Part shown: positions 44,971 through 56,949 of the stretch, piece after piece | Layout of the letters: each line of letters starts with the position of its first letter | How positions within the stretch are numbered: position 1 is the first letter of the stretch | Origin: Lagenorhynchus albirostris | Taxonomy: Eukaryota; Chordata; Mammalia; Artiodactyla; Delphinidae | Direction: 5' to 3' | Length of the DNA: 64,000 nt | Assembly (NCBI RefSeq): GCF_949774975.1 | Contig: NC_083116.1 | Coordinates: 75,094,819-75,158,818 of the forward strand | Made by a program: the position numbers and the translations under genes | The notes under the pieces: model-generated | What the model was told of the DNA's origin: nothing | Database searches by the model: none | The model's input: the letters and a program-made list of their open reading frames with translations, nothing else

Positions 44971-45178
44971 TAAAGTTATTACAAGAAAAAAAAACAAAAC
45001 CAAGCTCACAAACAAATTTAATAAATATTAATTATATGGAAAAAAAAAAGGTCAGGGTTCTGCCAGGTAGCTGTTGATGACAGAGACATAGGCCCTTGGG
45101 GCACTGCTCACTCCAGGATCCTAGGAGGCCAGCCATATTAAGTTGTTAGAGAAGACCTGGGTCCTTCTCAAGCAGACC
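44971..45178 (+). other. Candidate 3'-transduced DNA of L1-f (two segments)
   Basis: Segment one, 44971-45039, is AT-rich and has AATAAA at 45020-45025, 14 bases before a run of nine A (45040-45048). Segment two, 45049-45178, is mixed-composition DNA (gggttctgccaggtagctg to cttctcaagcagacc) and ends in the 26-A tail. Neither matches L1 or the interrupted host, which resumes right after. Both lie inside the target-site duplication. Serial read-through in successive source copies explains the order. Confidence 0.75.
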
Positions 45179-45208
45179 AAAAAAAAAAAAAAAAAAAAAA
45201 AAAAGAAA

Positions 45209-48200
45209 ATGGTAATAGGAACAAACACAATTGATAATGACCTTAAATGTAAATGGATTAAATGCTCCAACAAAAAGACAGAGACTGGCCGAAAGTATAC
45301 AAAAACAGGATCTGTATACATGCTGTCTACAAGAGACCCACTTCAGACATAGGGACATATATAGACTGAAAGTGAGGGGATGGAAAAAGATATTCCATGC
45401 AAATGGAAATCAAAAGAAAGCTGCAGGAGCAATTCTCATATCACACAAAATAGGCTTTAAGATAAAGACTATTACAAGAGACAAAGAAGGACACTACATA
45501 ATGATAAAGGGATCAATCCAAGAAGAAGATATAGCAATTGTAAATATGTATGCACCCATCAGAGAAGCACCTCAATACATAAGGCAACTGCTAACAACCA
45601 TAAAAGGGGAAATCAACAATAACACAATCATAATAGGGGACTTTAACACCCTGCTTTCATTAAAGGAAAGATCATCCAAAATGAAAATAAAAAAGGAAAC
45701 ACAAGCTTTAAATGACACGAGTCCTGATGGATTTAATTGATATTTACAAGACATTCCATCCAAGAACAACAGAATACACTTTCTTCTCAAGTGCTCATGG
45801 AATATTCTGCAGGATAGATCATATCTTGGGTCACAAGTGAAGCCTTGGTAAATTTAAGGAAAGTGAAATCGTATCAAGTATATTTTCTGGACACAATGCT
45901 GCAAGAGTAGAATTCAGTTATAGGAAAAAACTGCAAAAAATACAAACACATGGAGGCTAAACAATATGCTACTAAATAACCAAGAGATCACTGAAGAAAT
46001 CAAAGAGGAAATAAAAAAAATACCCAGAAACAAATGACAATGAAAACACGATGACCCAAAACCTATGGGATGCAGCAAATCAGTTCTAAGAGGGAAGTTT
46101 ATGACAAAACAAACCTACCTCAAGAAACAAGAAAAATTTCAAATAAAACTCCTAACCTTACACCTAAAGCAATTAAAGAAAGAACCAAAAAACGCCAAAG
46201 TTAGCAGGAAAAAGAAATCATAAAGTTCAGATCAGAAATAAATGAAAAAGAAATGAAGGACACAACAGCAAAGATCAATAAAACTAAAAGCTGGTTCTTT
46301 GAAAAGACAAACAAAATTGATAAACCATTAGCCAGACTCATCAAGAAAAAAAGGGAGAAGATCAAATCATCAGAATCAGAAATGAAAAAGGAGAAGGAAC
46401 AACTGACAGTGCAGAAATACAAAGAATCATGAGAGATTACTACAAGAAACTATAGGCCAATAACATGGACAACCTGGAAGAAATGGACAAATTCTTAGAA
46501 ATGCACAACCTTCCAGAGTGAAATAGGAAGAAATAGCAACTATGAGGAGACCAATATCAAGCACTGAAATTGAGACTGTGATTAAAAATTTTCCAACAAA
46601 CAAAAACCCAGGACCAGATGGCTTCAAAGGCGAATTCCATCAAACATTTAGAGAAGAGTTAACACCTATCCTTCTCAAACTCTTCCAAAATGTAACAGAG
46701 AGAGGAACACTGCCCAACTCATTCTACAAGGCCAATATCACCCTGACACCAAAATCAGGCAAAGATGTCACAAAAAAAGAAAACTACAGGCCAATATCAC
46801 TGATGAACATAGATGCAAAAATCGTCAACAAAATACTAGCAAACAGAATCCAACAGCACATTACAAGGATCATACACCATGATCAAGTGGGGTTTACTGC
46901 AGGAATGCAAGGATTCTTCACAATGTGCAAATCAATCCACGTGATACAAAATATTAAAAAACTGAAGTATAAAAACCATGTGACAATCTCAATAGACAGA
47001 ATAAAAGGTTTCAACAAAATTCATCACCCATTTATGATAAAAACTCTCGAGAATGTAGGCAGAGGGAACCTACCTCAACATAATAAAGGTCATATATGAC
47101 AAACCCACAAACAACATCATTCTCAAAGGTGAAAAACTAAAATGCTTCCCTCTAAGATCAGGAACAAGACAAGGTTACCACTCACACCACTATCATCCAA
47201 CATAGTTTTGGAAGTTTTAGCCACTGCTATCAGAGAAGAAAAAGAAATAAAAGGAATCCAAATTGGAAAAGAAGAAGTAAAACTGTCACTGTTTGCAGAT
47301 GACATGATAATATACGGAGTATTCTAAAGATGCTACCAGAAAACTACCAGAGCTAATCAATGAATTTGGTAAAGTAGCAGGATACAAAAGTAATGCACAG
47401 GACTTCCCTGGTGGCGCAGTTGTTGAGAGTCCACCTGCCAATGCAGGGGACGCGGGTTTGTGCCCCAGTCTGGGAAGATCCCACATGCCACGGAGCGGCT
47501 GGACCCATGAGCCATGGCCGCAGAGCCTACGCGTCCAGAGCCTGTGCCCTGCAACGGGAGAGGCCACAACAGTGAGAGGCCTGTATACCACACACACAAA
47601 AAAACAAAGAACAAAAGTAATGCACAGAAATCTCTTGCATTGCTATACACTAACAATGAAAAACCTGAAAGAGGAATTAAGGAAACACTCCTATTTACCA
47701 TTGCAACAAAAATAATAAAATATCTGGGAATAAACCTATCTAAGGAGACAAAGACCTCTATGCAGAAAACTATAAGACTGATGAAAGAAGTCAAAGATGA
47801 TACAAACAGTTGGAGAGATTTACCATGTTCTTGGATTGGAGAAATTAGCATTGTAAAAATGACTATACTACCCAAAGCAATCTACAGATTCAGTGCAATC
47901 CCTATCAAACTATCAATGGCATTTTTCACAGAACTAGAATAAAAAAATTCACAATTTGTATGGAAACACAAAAGACCCTGCATCTTGAGAAAAAAAGGAG
48001 CTGGAGGAATCAGGCTCCCTGACTTCAGACTATACTACAAAGCTACAGTAATAGTGACAGTATGGTACTGGCAGTAAAACAGAAATATAGATCAATGGAA
48101 CAGGATAGAAAGCACATGGATAAACCCACACATATATGGTTCCTTTATCTTTGAGAAAGGAGGCAAGAATATACAATGGAGAAAAGAGAGCCTCTTCAAT

Positions 48201-49205
48201 AAGTGGTGCTGGACAGCTACATGTAAAAGAATGAAATTAGAAAACTCCCTAACACCATACACAAAAATAAACTCAAAATGGGTTAAAGACCTAAATGTAA
48301 GACACTATCAGACACTTAGAGGAAAACATAGAACACTCTATGACATAAACCACACCAAGATCCTTTTTGTACCACCACCTAGAGAAATGGAAAAAAACAC
48401 AAAAATAAACAAATGGGACCTAATGAAACTTAAAAGCTTTTGCACAGCAATGGAAGCCATAAACAAGATGAAAAGACAACCTTCTGAATGGGAAAAAATA
48501 TTTGCAAATGAGGCAACTGACAAAGGATTAATCTCCAAAATTTACAAGCAGCTTATGCAGCTCAATATCAAAAAAAACAAACAACCCAATCCAAAAATGG
48601 GGAGAAGACCTAAATAGATATTTCTCCAAAGAAGATATACTGATTGCCAGAAAACACATGAAAGAATGCTCAACATCATTAATCATGAGAGAGATGCAAA
48701 TCAAAACTACAATGAGATATCATCTCACACCAGTCAGAATGGCCATCATCAAAAAATCTAGAAACAATAAATACTGGAGAGGGTGTGGAGAAAAGGGAAC
48801 CCTCTTGCATGTTGGTGGGAATGTAAATTGATACAGCCACTACGGAGAACAGTATGGAGGTTCCTTAAAAAACTAAATGTAGAACTACCGTATGACACAG
48901 CAATCCCACTACTGGGCATATACCGTGAGAAACCATAATTCAAAAAGAGTCATGTACCACAATGCTCATTGCAGTTCTACTTACAATAGCCAGGATATGG
49001 AAGCAACCTAACTGTCCATCGACAGATGAATAGATAAAGATGTGGAACATATATACAATGGAATATTACTCAGCCATAAACAGAAATGAAATTGAGTTAT
49101 TTGTAGTAATGAGGAAAGACCTAGTGTGTATCATACAGAGTGAAGTCAGAAAGAGAAAAACAAATACTGTATGCTAACATATATATATATATATATATAA
49201 TCTAA
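45209..49205 (+). pseudogene. L1-e ORF2 pseudogene
   Basis: Homology to ORF2p is continuous but frames break often. Open pieces: 169 codons of endonuclease N-terminus (45231-45740, LNVNGLNAPTKRQ... with QETHF), 185 codons of linker and early reverse transcriptase (46542-47099), 142 codons after the SINE (47514-47942, partly SINE-derived at its start) and 128 codons near the C-terminus (48231-48617). The SINE separates the FADD region (about 47300) from the rest. It keeps the undamaged bases at the TAG and 2-bp deletion sites of L1-b and L1-d. Confidence 0.9.
47401..47610 (+). mobile_element. CHR-1-type SINE inside L1-e ORF2
   Basis: It starts gacttccctggtggcgcag, has the gcggagcggctgg body and gaggccacaacagtgagagg end, then a CACACAC/A-rich tail. 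The 17-base motif acaaaagtaatgcacag is perfectly duplicated at 47384-47400 and 47611-47627. Reading the host across the duplication restores uninterrupted ORF2 homology. Confidence 0.96.
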
Positions 49206-49590
49206 AATAAATTAAAAATGGTTCTGATGAACATAGCAGCAGGACAGGAAAAAAGGTGCCGAGGTAGAGAGTGGACTTCAGGATACAGGGAGGCAGAAGT
49301 GTGACCTGGGATAAAGTGAAAGAGTAGCACTGACATATATACACTCCCAAATATAAAATAGATAGCTAATGGGAAGCAGTTGCATAGCACAGGGTGATCA
49401 TCTTTGTGCTTTGTGACCACCTAGAGGGGTAGGATAGGGAGGGTCGGAGGGAGATGCAAGAGTGATGGGATATGGGGATATATGTACACATATAGCTGAT
49501 TCACTTTCTTATACAGCAGAAACTAATACAACATTGTAAAACAATTATACTCCAATAAAGATGTTAAAATAAAAAGGAGAAAATATGAGA

Positions 49591-51095
49591 TTTTCCTTGA
49601 TCCTGGGGAGGGAGCACTAGTCCTCATTGTTGCTGGAGGCCTGACTATCCATTGTGACCTCCCTCTCCTTACTCATGCCTAATATATTGGCAAAATCATA
49701 ATAAGGGAGCTCTACTTCAGGGTTCCAGTGTAAGAATAACAAGAAGCTGCAAAAGAGGAGTTTCTCTAGAATCAGTGATGATGCCTCCAGGGCTGAAAGT
49801 CAGTAGTTGCTCCTGCTAACTTCAGAATGTGCTGGTAGTACAGCCTCCATGTCTCATTCACCACAGCCCAAATTCTGAGCTTGCTTTATAACAGTAGCGA
49901 TGGACTAGATCCAGACACCTTGTGGAACTTCCCTTAGATTTGCTACCAGCTGGTTCCTATCCCTATACTTCTATTAATGCTTGTGTATTTTAGCTAAAGT
50001 CCTTTACATGTTCACAGCCACCAGAGGACTCTACGGTCTGGAAAAGCCTTGCCACCAGGCAGTGCAAACCAGTCTTCCTGGAGAGTCATTTATAGTCTAC
50101 ACCAGAGGCCCTCCTCTTAGGCTGGGACCTAAGAGGCCCTAAGAAGGGAGCTCAGAGGCATGGGGTTTTGAAGGGTACTCCAGCACCCTGGCTTTATCTT
50201 TGTTACTCAGTTAAAGGCCTTGTGGGAGAAGCAAGAAATCCCCATAGCCCCATAGTGTCATGCATTAAAGCCAAAAGCAGCTGGAAACACAGGCCAAGAG
50301 ATATATTTGGAAGGTGGATTCCTCCTCCTCTTCCTCCGGAAGGGGCAGGCAGACCTTGGCCTCATGCCCAGATCACAGAACCACAGACTTAGAGCTGAAA
50401 AAGCCCTTAGCTATCAGGCAGGAATTCTTAGCCTAGGGGTCCATGAATCACCTAAAATTACATTCAAAATTGTGGCATCAGATTCTCAGAAATCTATGAT
50501 CCCACAAAAAGTTAAGAAACATTCCAAACCCTTAAAGTTACAAATGAGTCCCTGAGAAGGACTCATTACTTTACACTATGTAATAATCTATTAAACCTTT
50601 CTCTTCAAACTGCAGTTCCCTGGGCACATAGAGGGACAAAAGGTAATGACAGTGCTAAGCTAGAGCTGGGCAGCAAGTGCAGCCCAGACTGTATTTGCAG
50701 GTGGTAGGATGGGCTAGAAAGGAGAGTGTGAGGAGAATATGGTCAGAAAATCTAGGAGTCTGCTGGGGAAGTTACCAGAATGCCTTATCCTTGTCTGGCT
50801 GAGGCCTCCCCTTCCTACTTTCCTTTGACTCCAGGATCTGCTTACTTCTCCTGACATTATGACTGACTTAGCTTCCTTGGGTTCTACTCCATATGCCCAT
50901 TTGGAGTTTACCTGTGAATTTGAACACAATCTCCTCATCTCCTTCCTTTTTTTTTTGCCTTCCCTAAAAGTGAGCATCAAGGAACTTTGCATGTTAGTGT
51001 TACTCACTTCTGGGTCATGGGAGAACCATACTAGCTAAAGAATCTTACAGAATTTTCTGAGTAACTGACTCTCTTCTATTACTAAGCTTAGTGGC
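49591..51095. other. Non-repetitive DNA, no gene recognised
   Basis: No L1 or SINE. A phrase at 50425-50530 (ggaattcttagcctaggggtccatgaatc) resembles an old repeat end. Open frames up to 97 codons show no domain. Confidence 0.5.
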
Positions 51096-51250
51096 CCATG
51101 AAACATCAGAGGGGGAAGAGATCTTAGAAAATTCATCAAGTCTAACTCCTTGATGACACAAATGAGGTTCTATGACCCAGAGAGGAAGAGGGATAGACCT
51201 GTCATCACAAGAACTTAAGGAACTAGAACTGTACCCCAAGTACATATGAA
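51096..51250 (-). mobile_element. MIR-like ancient SINE fragment in antisense
   Basis: It has attcatcaagtctaactcc, cacaaatgaggttctatgacccagagagg and the later gaacttaaggaactagaactg, the same layout as the pieces at 30940-31260. Diverged. Confidence 0.55.
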
Positions 51251-51474
51251 TCCTAGCTCTCTCTAGCATGCTACACTTCTCCTGACTGTCTTTTGGCCTC
51301 TCTGGGGTAATGCTGGAAGTCTCATTTTGAAGCTCTGGTCAGCAGGCAAAACTGTTAGACTAGTGGGTTTCTTAGGCCCCACTGGAGTCTTCTTCCTAAT
51401 CTTATGCCTAATACAGGACACTCTCACCCCTGCCACCAGCTCAACCCTCTAGCTCTCAGCTACTTAGCTATGTG

Positions 51475-51600
51475 TCCTTGGAGGCAGTATGGCAAAAAGG
51501 AAAGGGTCCCACAAACTTTGTTTCAGTACCAGATGCAGCACTTGCCAGCTTGACGACTTTAGGCAAGTCACGTCTCAATGCTCAGATATTTTATATCTGG
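51475..51600 (+). mobile_element. MIR-like SINE fragment
   Basis: ggaggcagtatggcaaaaagg, ttccagatgcagc-like text, and gacgactttaggcaagtcacg follow the 5' half of MIR. Confidence 0.6.
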
Positions 51601-51624
51601 GCACTGGGCACTCTTAATTCCTTT

Positions 51625-51850
51625 TTTCAAGCTTTACATTTCTTTCATAGCATTTCTCACTCTTGCATACTTTATAATTCCTTTGTTATTGTTTTCCCAA
51701 TTTCCTATTGGAATGTCGGCTCCATGAGGACAGGGATCTTTGGCTGCCTCATTCCTTTCTGTATGCCCAGCACCTAGAAGAGTGTTTGATTTTTGTGTGT
51801 TTTCAGTGAAAAGCTGTTGAATAAATGAATGAGGATTAAATAAGAGAATA
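51625..51850 (+). mobile_element. LINE-2 3' end (ancient)
   Basis: ggctccatgaggacagggatc, tgtatgcccagcacctagaag and gttgaataaatgaatgagg are the L2 3' end in order, + orientation. Confidence 0.82.
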
Positions 51851-52554
51851 AATGGGAGTGCCCAATTTATAGGAAATTCTCACCTTGAGAATTCTCTTGG
51901 GCTTTTCATGTGCTGCGCCTGGCAAATATGTGGGATAGCTGAATACCTGTCCGTCTCCTTGGCCTGCCTTCATAGCTACTACTCATTCTCCCCACCCCAT
52001 GCCAAGGTGAGGTTGTGGCATTCCTGGTTGCAAGGTTGGTGACAATGTACAAGGACCAGGCTGGGAGCTGGTGAAGGAAGTCAGGAGGTTATATCAGTCT
52101 AGACCTCTATCTGCCTCCCCAGGATGGTAAGATCCTTGCATGGGTGGAAGTGGGAGGTGCTGTTTTCTCCTCATGTAAAACAAAGATCTAACCCCAAGAA
52201 GCATACATGGCAGATTTATTGGCAATTGAGCCCCCTTTGGTAGAATGAATTCAGAAGTAATTGATACTTATGAAGCTCTGCGAAATTCAAAGGCTAACTG
52301 CTAAGCATGAGACTGAGAGCTTTGTCATTGTAATGAGAGTCAAATGAATGTTCAGTTTAAGAAACCTGGCCCCTTCTGTTCACTCCCCACTCCCCTCCTT
52401 ATCTGCCTCACCCTCTGTGCAAGTTGTGCTTGTATTACTTGTCTGTCTGCCAGTCTCCCATCCCATCCCATGTGTCTCCTCTCAGTCTGCCCTTTCTGGG
52501 TGACCTAATCAAAACATTTCTCTATTTTTCTCTCTGTCTTTCTCTGGTTCCCAG
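51851..52554. other. Non-repetitive DNA, no gene recognised
   Basis: Mixed DNA ending in a long pyrimidine-rich stretch (52480-52554) that leads into the candidate exon below. Confidence 0.45.
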
Positions 52555-52625
52555 CTCTCATCCAGAGAAACATTTTGTAGAAGATATTTTGGTAATTCCG
52601 AATGGCAAAGCAACTTCATCAGTAT
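52555..52625 (+). other. Speculative internal exon (71 nt)
   Basis: A long pyrimidine tract (tctctgtctttctctggttcccag, ending 52554) is a strong-looking acceptor. A gtaagt donor stands at 52626-52631. Between them one frame is open and reads SHPEKHFVEDILVIPNGKA in part; the same frame is open on both sides (52424-52693). I do not recognise the protein. Splice-like pairs occur by chance in 64 kb, so this is only a pointer. Confidence 0.2.
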
Positions 52626-52631
52626 GTAAGT

Positions 52632-54189
52632 CAGCACATAAACTTCTGAACTCCCAGAGGAAAGCCTGTGGATCATCCCACAGAAACTTCTGAGACAGAA
52701 GTTGGTATCTCAGCCTCTATGAACTGCTAAACAGACTATGTCTGGGCCTATACATGGGAAATTCGCAGCTGCACAGTACCCAGAAAACTAGGCACACGGT
52801 TGGGGGAAGGCAAAGAAGCCACCTAGACTATGTCTATGCCCCTTAACTGATACGTAGTTCTCCTCTGCAACATTCTAAAAAAGAAATTGTCTAGACTTTT
52901 CCTGAAATCTCCCATGACAAGGAGCTCACTCCATATAATGACAAGTTGTTACATACATAGTCCACTCAGAAGGTTCTTCCTTCTGTTGAGCTGAAATTGG
53001 TCTCCTTATGGCTTCCACCCATGGGTCTTAACTCTGCCTTCTGGGGCTTCCTGAACCCATCTTCTCTCTCTGCCCTTGACAGCTCCTTAGAGGTATGAAG
53101 GCAGAGACCACTTCCCTTAAGTGTTCTCTTCTCCAGCATGAAAAGCCACAGCCCTATGTCTTTTGGCTCCCTCTCCTGACTGCTCAGTTCCTTCTGGACA
53201 CATCTCACATATGACCCCTTAAATGTATGATATTCAGAGCTGGATACAGCCCTTTAGTAAGGGACTAACCAGGGAAGAGTGGAAAGGTATTGTTACTTAC
53301 CTTGATCCAACACTATATTTATATTAATACAGCCTGAGTTCCCATTAGAGATTTTTTGCATTGCACTGGTGATGCCTATTAGGCAAAGTTTTTAGTCCTT
53401 TTCCTGTGAACTGTGTACAGGGCAGTATCTTCCATCCTGTGTATAGCCAGTTGGTTTTTTGCACCCAAGAACAGGATTCTCCATTTCTAACTGTCAATCA
53501 TGTGGTTAGGTTCAACCTCTTAGTTCAGCCTATAGACATCTTTTTGGAGCCTAACTCTGCAGCTTGAAATATATCCCCTCTCCTCTCATTTTTCAAATTT
53601 TAGCAGTGATCTTCTTTCCTCTCTCTGTGTAAGCCTGTTTTGCTATTTTGTTGAGGCATCAAGTTCCTCATTCACTCCTTTAGGAGGGTGGGGGCTATAT
53701 TCTCCAGTTATTCCAGGGGACAGTTCTCAAGGCGTGTGGTATGAAAATGACCTTGATCAGTGAGCACCTACACAACCTTAGCTGAGAATGCAGCTCCAAT
53801 GGTCACCTCTCCCCCAGCATAGTCTCTGTCAGGGAGAACCCCATGCATTAGCTGACTCATTCAACAGTGGATAGAGTAAGATCTCCAGTTGACTGCCAGG
53901 GATCAGGCTCTAGGATGTCAGGCCAAGCAAGGGCAGACCAGCGTACCAACATAACTCTTGTGATGGCTCAGGAGTTGTCAGGTTTAATTTGCCTCCAGTT
54001 GGCTAAGTCTAGTACCCCTTTTCTACCACAGAAGGGCTGGCCTGAGCACTCAGCTTGTTTTTTTCCTCTATAAAACCAGCCTCATCTATGACACACTTGG
54101 ACAAAAGACTGATTGCTGTAAGGGATGTGTTATCCCTATCCCTATCTTTTTATCAGCCCCCTAAACAGCTTATTTCCTTTTATGTTAAT
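52632..54189. other. Non-repetitive DNA, no gene recognised
   Basis: Mixed sequence without recognised repeats. Open frames up to 80 codons only. Confidence 0.5.
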
Positions 54190-55262
54190 ACCTTATTTTA
54201 TTTTAACTTTTTAAAAATATATTTAAAATATAACATTATGTAAATTTGAGGTATACACCATGTTAACTTGATACATTTTATATTGTAATATGATTGTACC
54301 TCTATTACAGTACATAATTATCATTTCCTTTTAGTGGTTGGAATAATTAATTTCTAGTCTCTTGGCAAGTTTGATTATTACAATACAATATTGTGGTCTA
54401 TACTCACTATACTGTGCATTAGATCTTTGGAGCTTATTTACTACTTGTTACAAGTTTGTATTCCTAAACAATATATATCCTATCCCCCCATCCCCTGGTA
54501 ATCACCATTTTACTTTCTGTTTTTATGACATTGACTTTTATATATTCCACATATAAATGATATTGCACAGTCTTTGTCTGACTTATCTCACTTGGCATGA
54601 TGTGCTCAAAGTCCAGCTATGTTGTTACAAATGGCAGGATGTCCTTCTTTCTTGTGCCTGAAAAATATTCAATTTTTACTATGTATACAACATCTTCTTT
54701 ATCTTTTCATTCATTGTTGGGCACTTAGGGTATTTCTGTATCTTGGCTATTGTCAGTAAGGGTGCAGTAAACACAGGAGTGCACATATCTCTTCAATAAC
54801 CTGTTTTCATTTCCTTTGGGTACATATCCAGAAGTAGAATAGCTGGATCATATGGTAGTTATATTTTTAATATTTTGAGGAACCTTCATACAGTTTTTCA
54901 TAGTGGCTGCACCAGTTTACATTCCCACCAGTAGTGCACAGGTTTCCCTTTTCTCCACACCTCCTCAATACATGTTATCTCTTGTCTTCTTAATGATAGC
55001 CATTCTAACAGGTGATCTCATGATTTTGATTTGCACTTCCCTGATGATTAGTGATGCTGAGCAGCTTTTCATGTACCTGTTCGCCCTTTGAATGTCTTCT
55101 TTGGAAAAATGTCTAGTTAGTTCTTCTGCCCATTTTTAAAATAGAATTGCTTGATTTTTGTTGTTGTTGCTACTGAGTTGTATTAATTCTTTATTTATTT
55201 TGGATATTAATCCCTTATCTGATATATGGTTTGCAAAAATCTTCTATTCTGTAGGTTGCTTT
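54190..55262 (-). mobile_element. L1-i: older LINE-1, antisense 3' part
   Basis: Minus-strand reading gives an L1 3' UTR (gtacctctattacag region) and the ORF2 C-terminus with the HFSKEDI / EMQIKI / AVYWGGNVNW-type text (for example near 54900-55100). It is more diverged than the young copies and of a different 3' UTR type. It ends at about 55262, where a second old L1 begins. Confidence 0.8.
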
Positions 55263-55495
55263 CCCCTTTGGTAACAATAAGTTTGTTTTCTATGTCCATG
55301 GGTTTATTTCTATTTTGTAACTAAGTTCATTTGTATCATTATTTTTTTTAGATTCCACATATAAGCGATATCATATATTTTTCTTTCTCTGCCTGGCTTA
55401 CTTCACTTAATATGATAATCTCTAGGTCCATTCATGTTGCTGAAAATGACATTCTTTCTTTCTTTTTTATGACCAAGTAGTATTCCATTGTCTCT

Positions 55496-55571
<76 letters not shown>

Positions 55572-56945
55572 CACATCTTTTTTATCCATTCCTCTGTTGA
55601 TGGACATTTAGGTTGCTTCCATGTCTTGGTTATTGTACATAGTGCTGCAATGAATATTGGGGTGCATGTATCTATTCGAATTATAGTTTTCTTTGGATAT
55701 ATGCCCAGGAGTTGGATTGCAGGATCATATAGTAACTCTATTTGTAGTTTTTTAAGGAACCTCCACACCATTCTCCACAGTAGCTGTACCAATTTACATT
55801 CCCAGAAGCTTTTAAGTTTGATGTATTCACATTTGCTGATTTTTTTCTTCTGTTGTTTGTGCTTCTGTATCATCCAGAAAAATCATTGCCAAGACTAACA
55901 TCAAGGAGCTTCTTCCTTACGTTTTCTTCTAGTAGTTTTAGGGTATCAGGTCTCATGTTTAATCTTTGATCCATTTTGAGTTAATTTTTGTGAGTGGTGC
56001 AAGATAGGAGTCCAGTTTCATTGTTCTGCATGTATTTATCCATATTTCCCAACCCTTTTCATTGAAGACACTATCCTTTTCCCATTAAGTGTTCTTGGCT
56101 GCTTTGTGGAATATTAGGTGACCACACATGCAGGGGTTTAATTCTGAGTTCTTTATTCTGTTCCATTGGTCTATGTGTCTATGTTCATGTCAATACTGTA
56201 CTGTTCTTATTACTATACTTTTGTAGTATAGTTTGAAATAACAGGAAGTATGATAACTCTGGTTTTGTTCTTTCTCTTCAGGATTGTTTCATGATGTTTT
56301 GTGGATCCATACAAATTTTAGAATTCTTTTTTCTATCTCTGTGAAAAATTTTATTATTTTGATGAGAATTGCATTAAATCTACAGATGGCTTTGGGTGGT
56401 ATGGACATTTTAACAATATTAATTCTTGCAATCTATGAACATGGAATGTTTTTCCATTTGTTTGTTTCTTCTTTGATTTCTTTCAACAAAGTCTTGTAGT
56501 TTTGTTTTACAGATCTTTCATCTCCTTGGTTAAATTTATTCCTACATATTTTATTGGTTTTGATCCTATTGTGAATGGGGTAATTTTCTCTATTTCTTGT
56601 TCAGATATTTCATTATCAGTGCATAGAAATGCAACTGATTTCTGTATGTTGGTTTTATATCCTGCAACTTTACTAGAATTCATTGATTAGTTCCAACAGT
56701 TTTTTGATTGGGTCTTTGGGATTTTCTATATAAAAAAATCATATAATTTTCAAATTGTGATTATTTTACTTCTTCCTTTCTTATTTCAATTTTTTAAATG
56801 TATTTTTCTTGCTTAACCACTCTAGCTAGGGTTTCCAGTACTTTATTGAATAAGAGTGATGAGAGTGAATATCCTTGTCTTATTCCTGATCTTAGAGGAA
56901 ATGCTTTCAATTTTTGCCATTGAGTTAAAGTTACCTGTGGGTTAA
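55263..56945 (-). mobile_element. L1-j: older LINE-1, antisense, with internal deletion
   Basis: A second antisense L1: 3' UTR-like text (ttccacatataagcgatatc), ORF2 C-terminal text (WRFLKKLQIELLYDPAIQLLGIYPKK near 55700-55790, quoted in part), then a jump at about 55806. There some 350 bases of ORF2 are missing before the reverse-transcriptase region (56000-56940). It carries a TG/TA microsatellite at 55499-55570. Confidence 0.8.
55499..55570. repeat. (TG)n(TA)n compound microsatellite inside L1-j
   Basis: About 46 bases of TG followed by about 26 bases of TA. It lies at the site where other L1 copies read cattgtatatatgtg, so it probably grew from that TATATGTG seed. Confidence 0.95.
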
Positions 56946-56949
56946 TATC

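Larger units (their letters stand above)
37529..45202 (+). mobile_element. L1-f: full-length LINE-1 with 3'-flanking (transduced) DNA
   Basis: It begins ggaggacttccgggaagatgg, the 5' terminus, and contains all parts: 5' UTR 37529-39835, ORF1 39836-40795, ORF2 about 40787-44601, 3' UTR to the AATAAA at 44952-44957 and first A-tail 44963-44970. About 208 bases of non-L1 DNA and a final 26-A tail (45179-45204) come before the right duplication. It lies exactly inside the duplication, so all of 37529-45202 arrived in one event. Both ORFs carry lesions. Confidence 0.93.
45203..49577 (+). mobile_element. L1-e, 3' segment: ORF2, 3' UTR and A-tail
   Basis: The host resumes at its ORF2 start (ATG 45209) after the L1-f tail and runs to a caataaagatgttaaaataaaaa end. 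It is interrupted by a CHR-1 SINE at 47401-47610. With 34664-37528 it is a full-length L1. ORF2 is heavily decayed. Confidence 0.93.
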
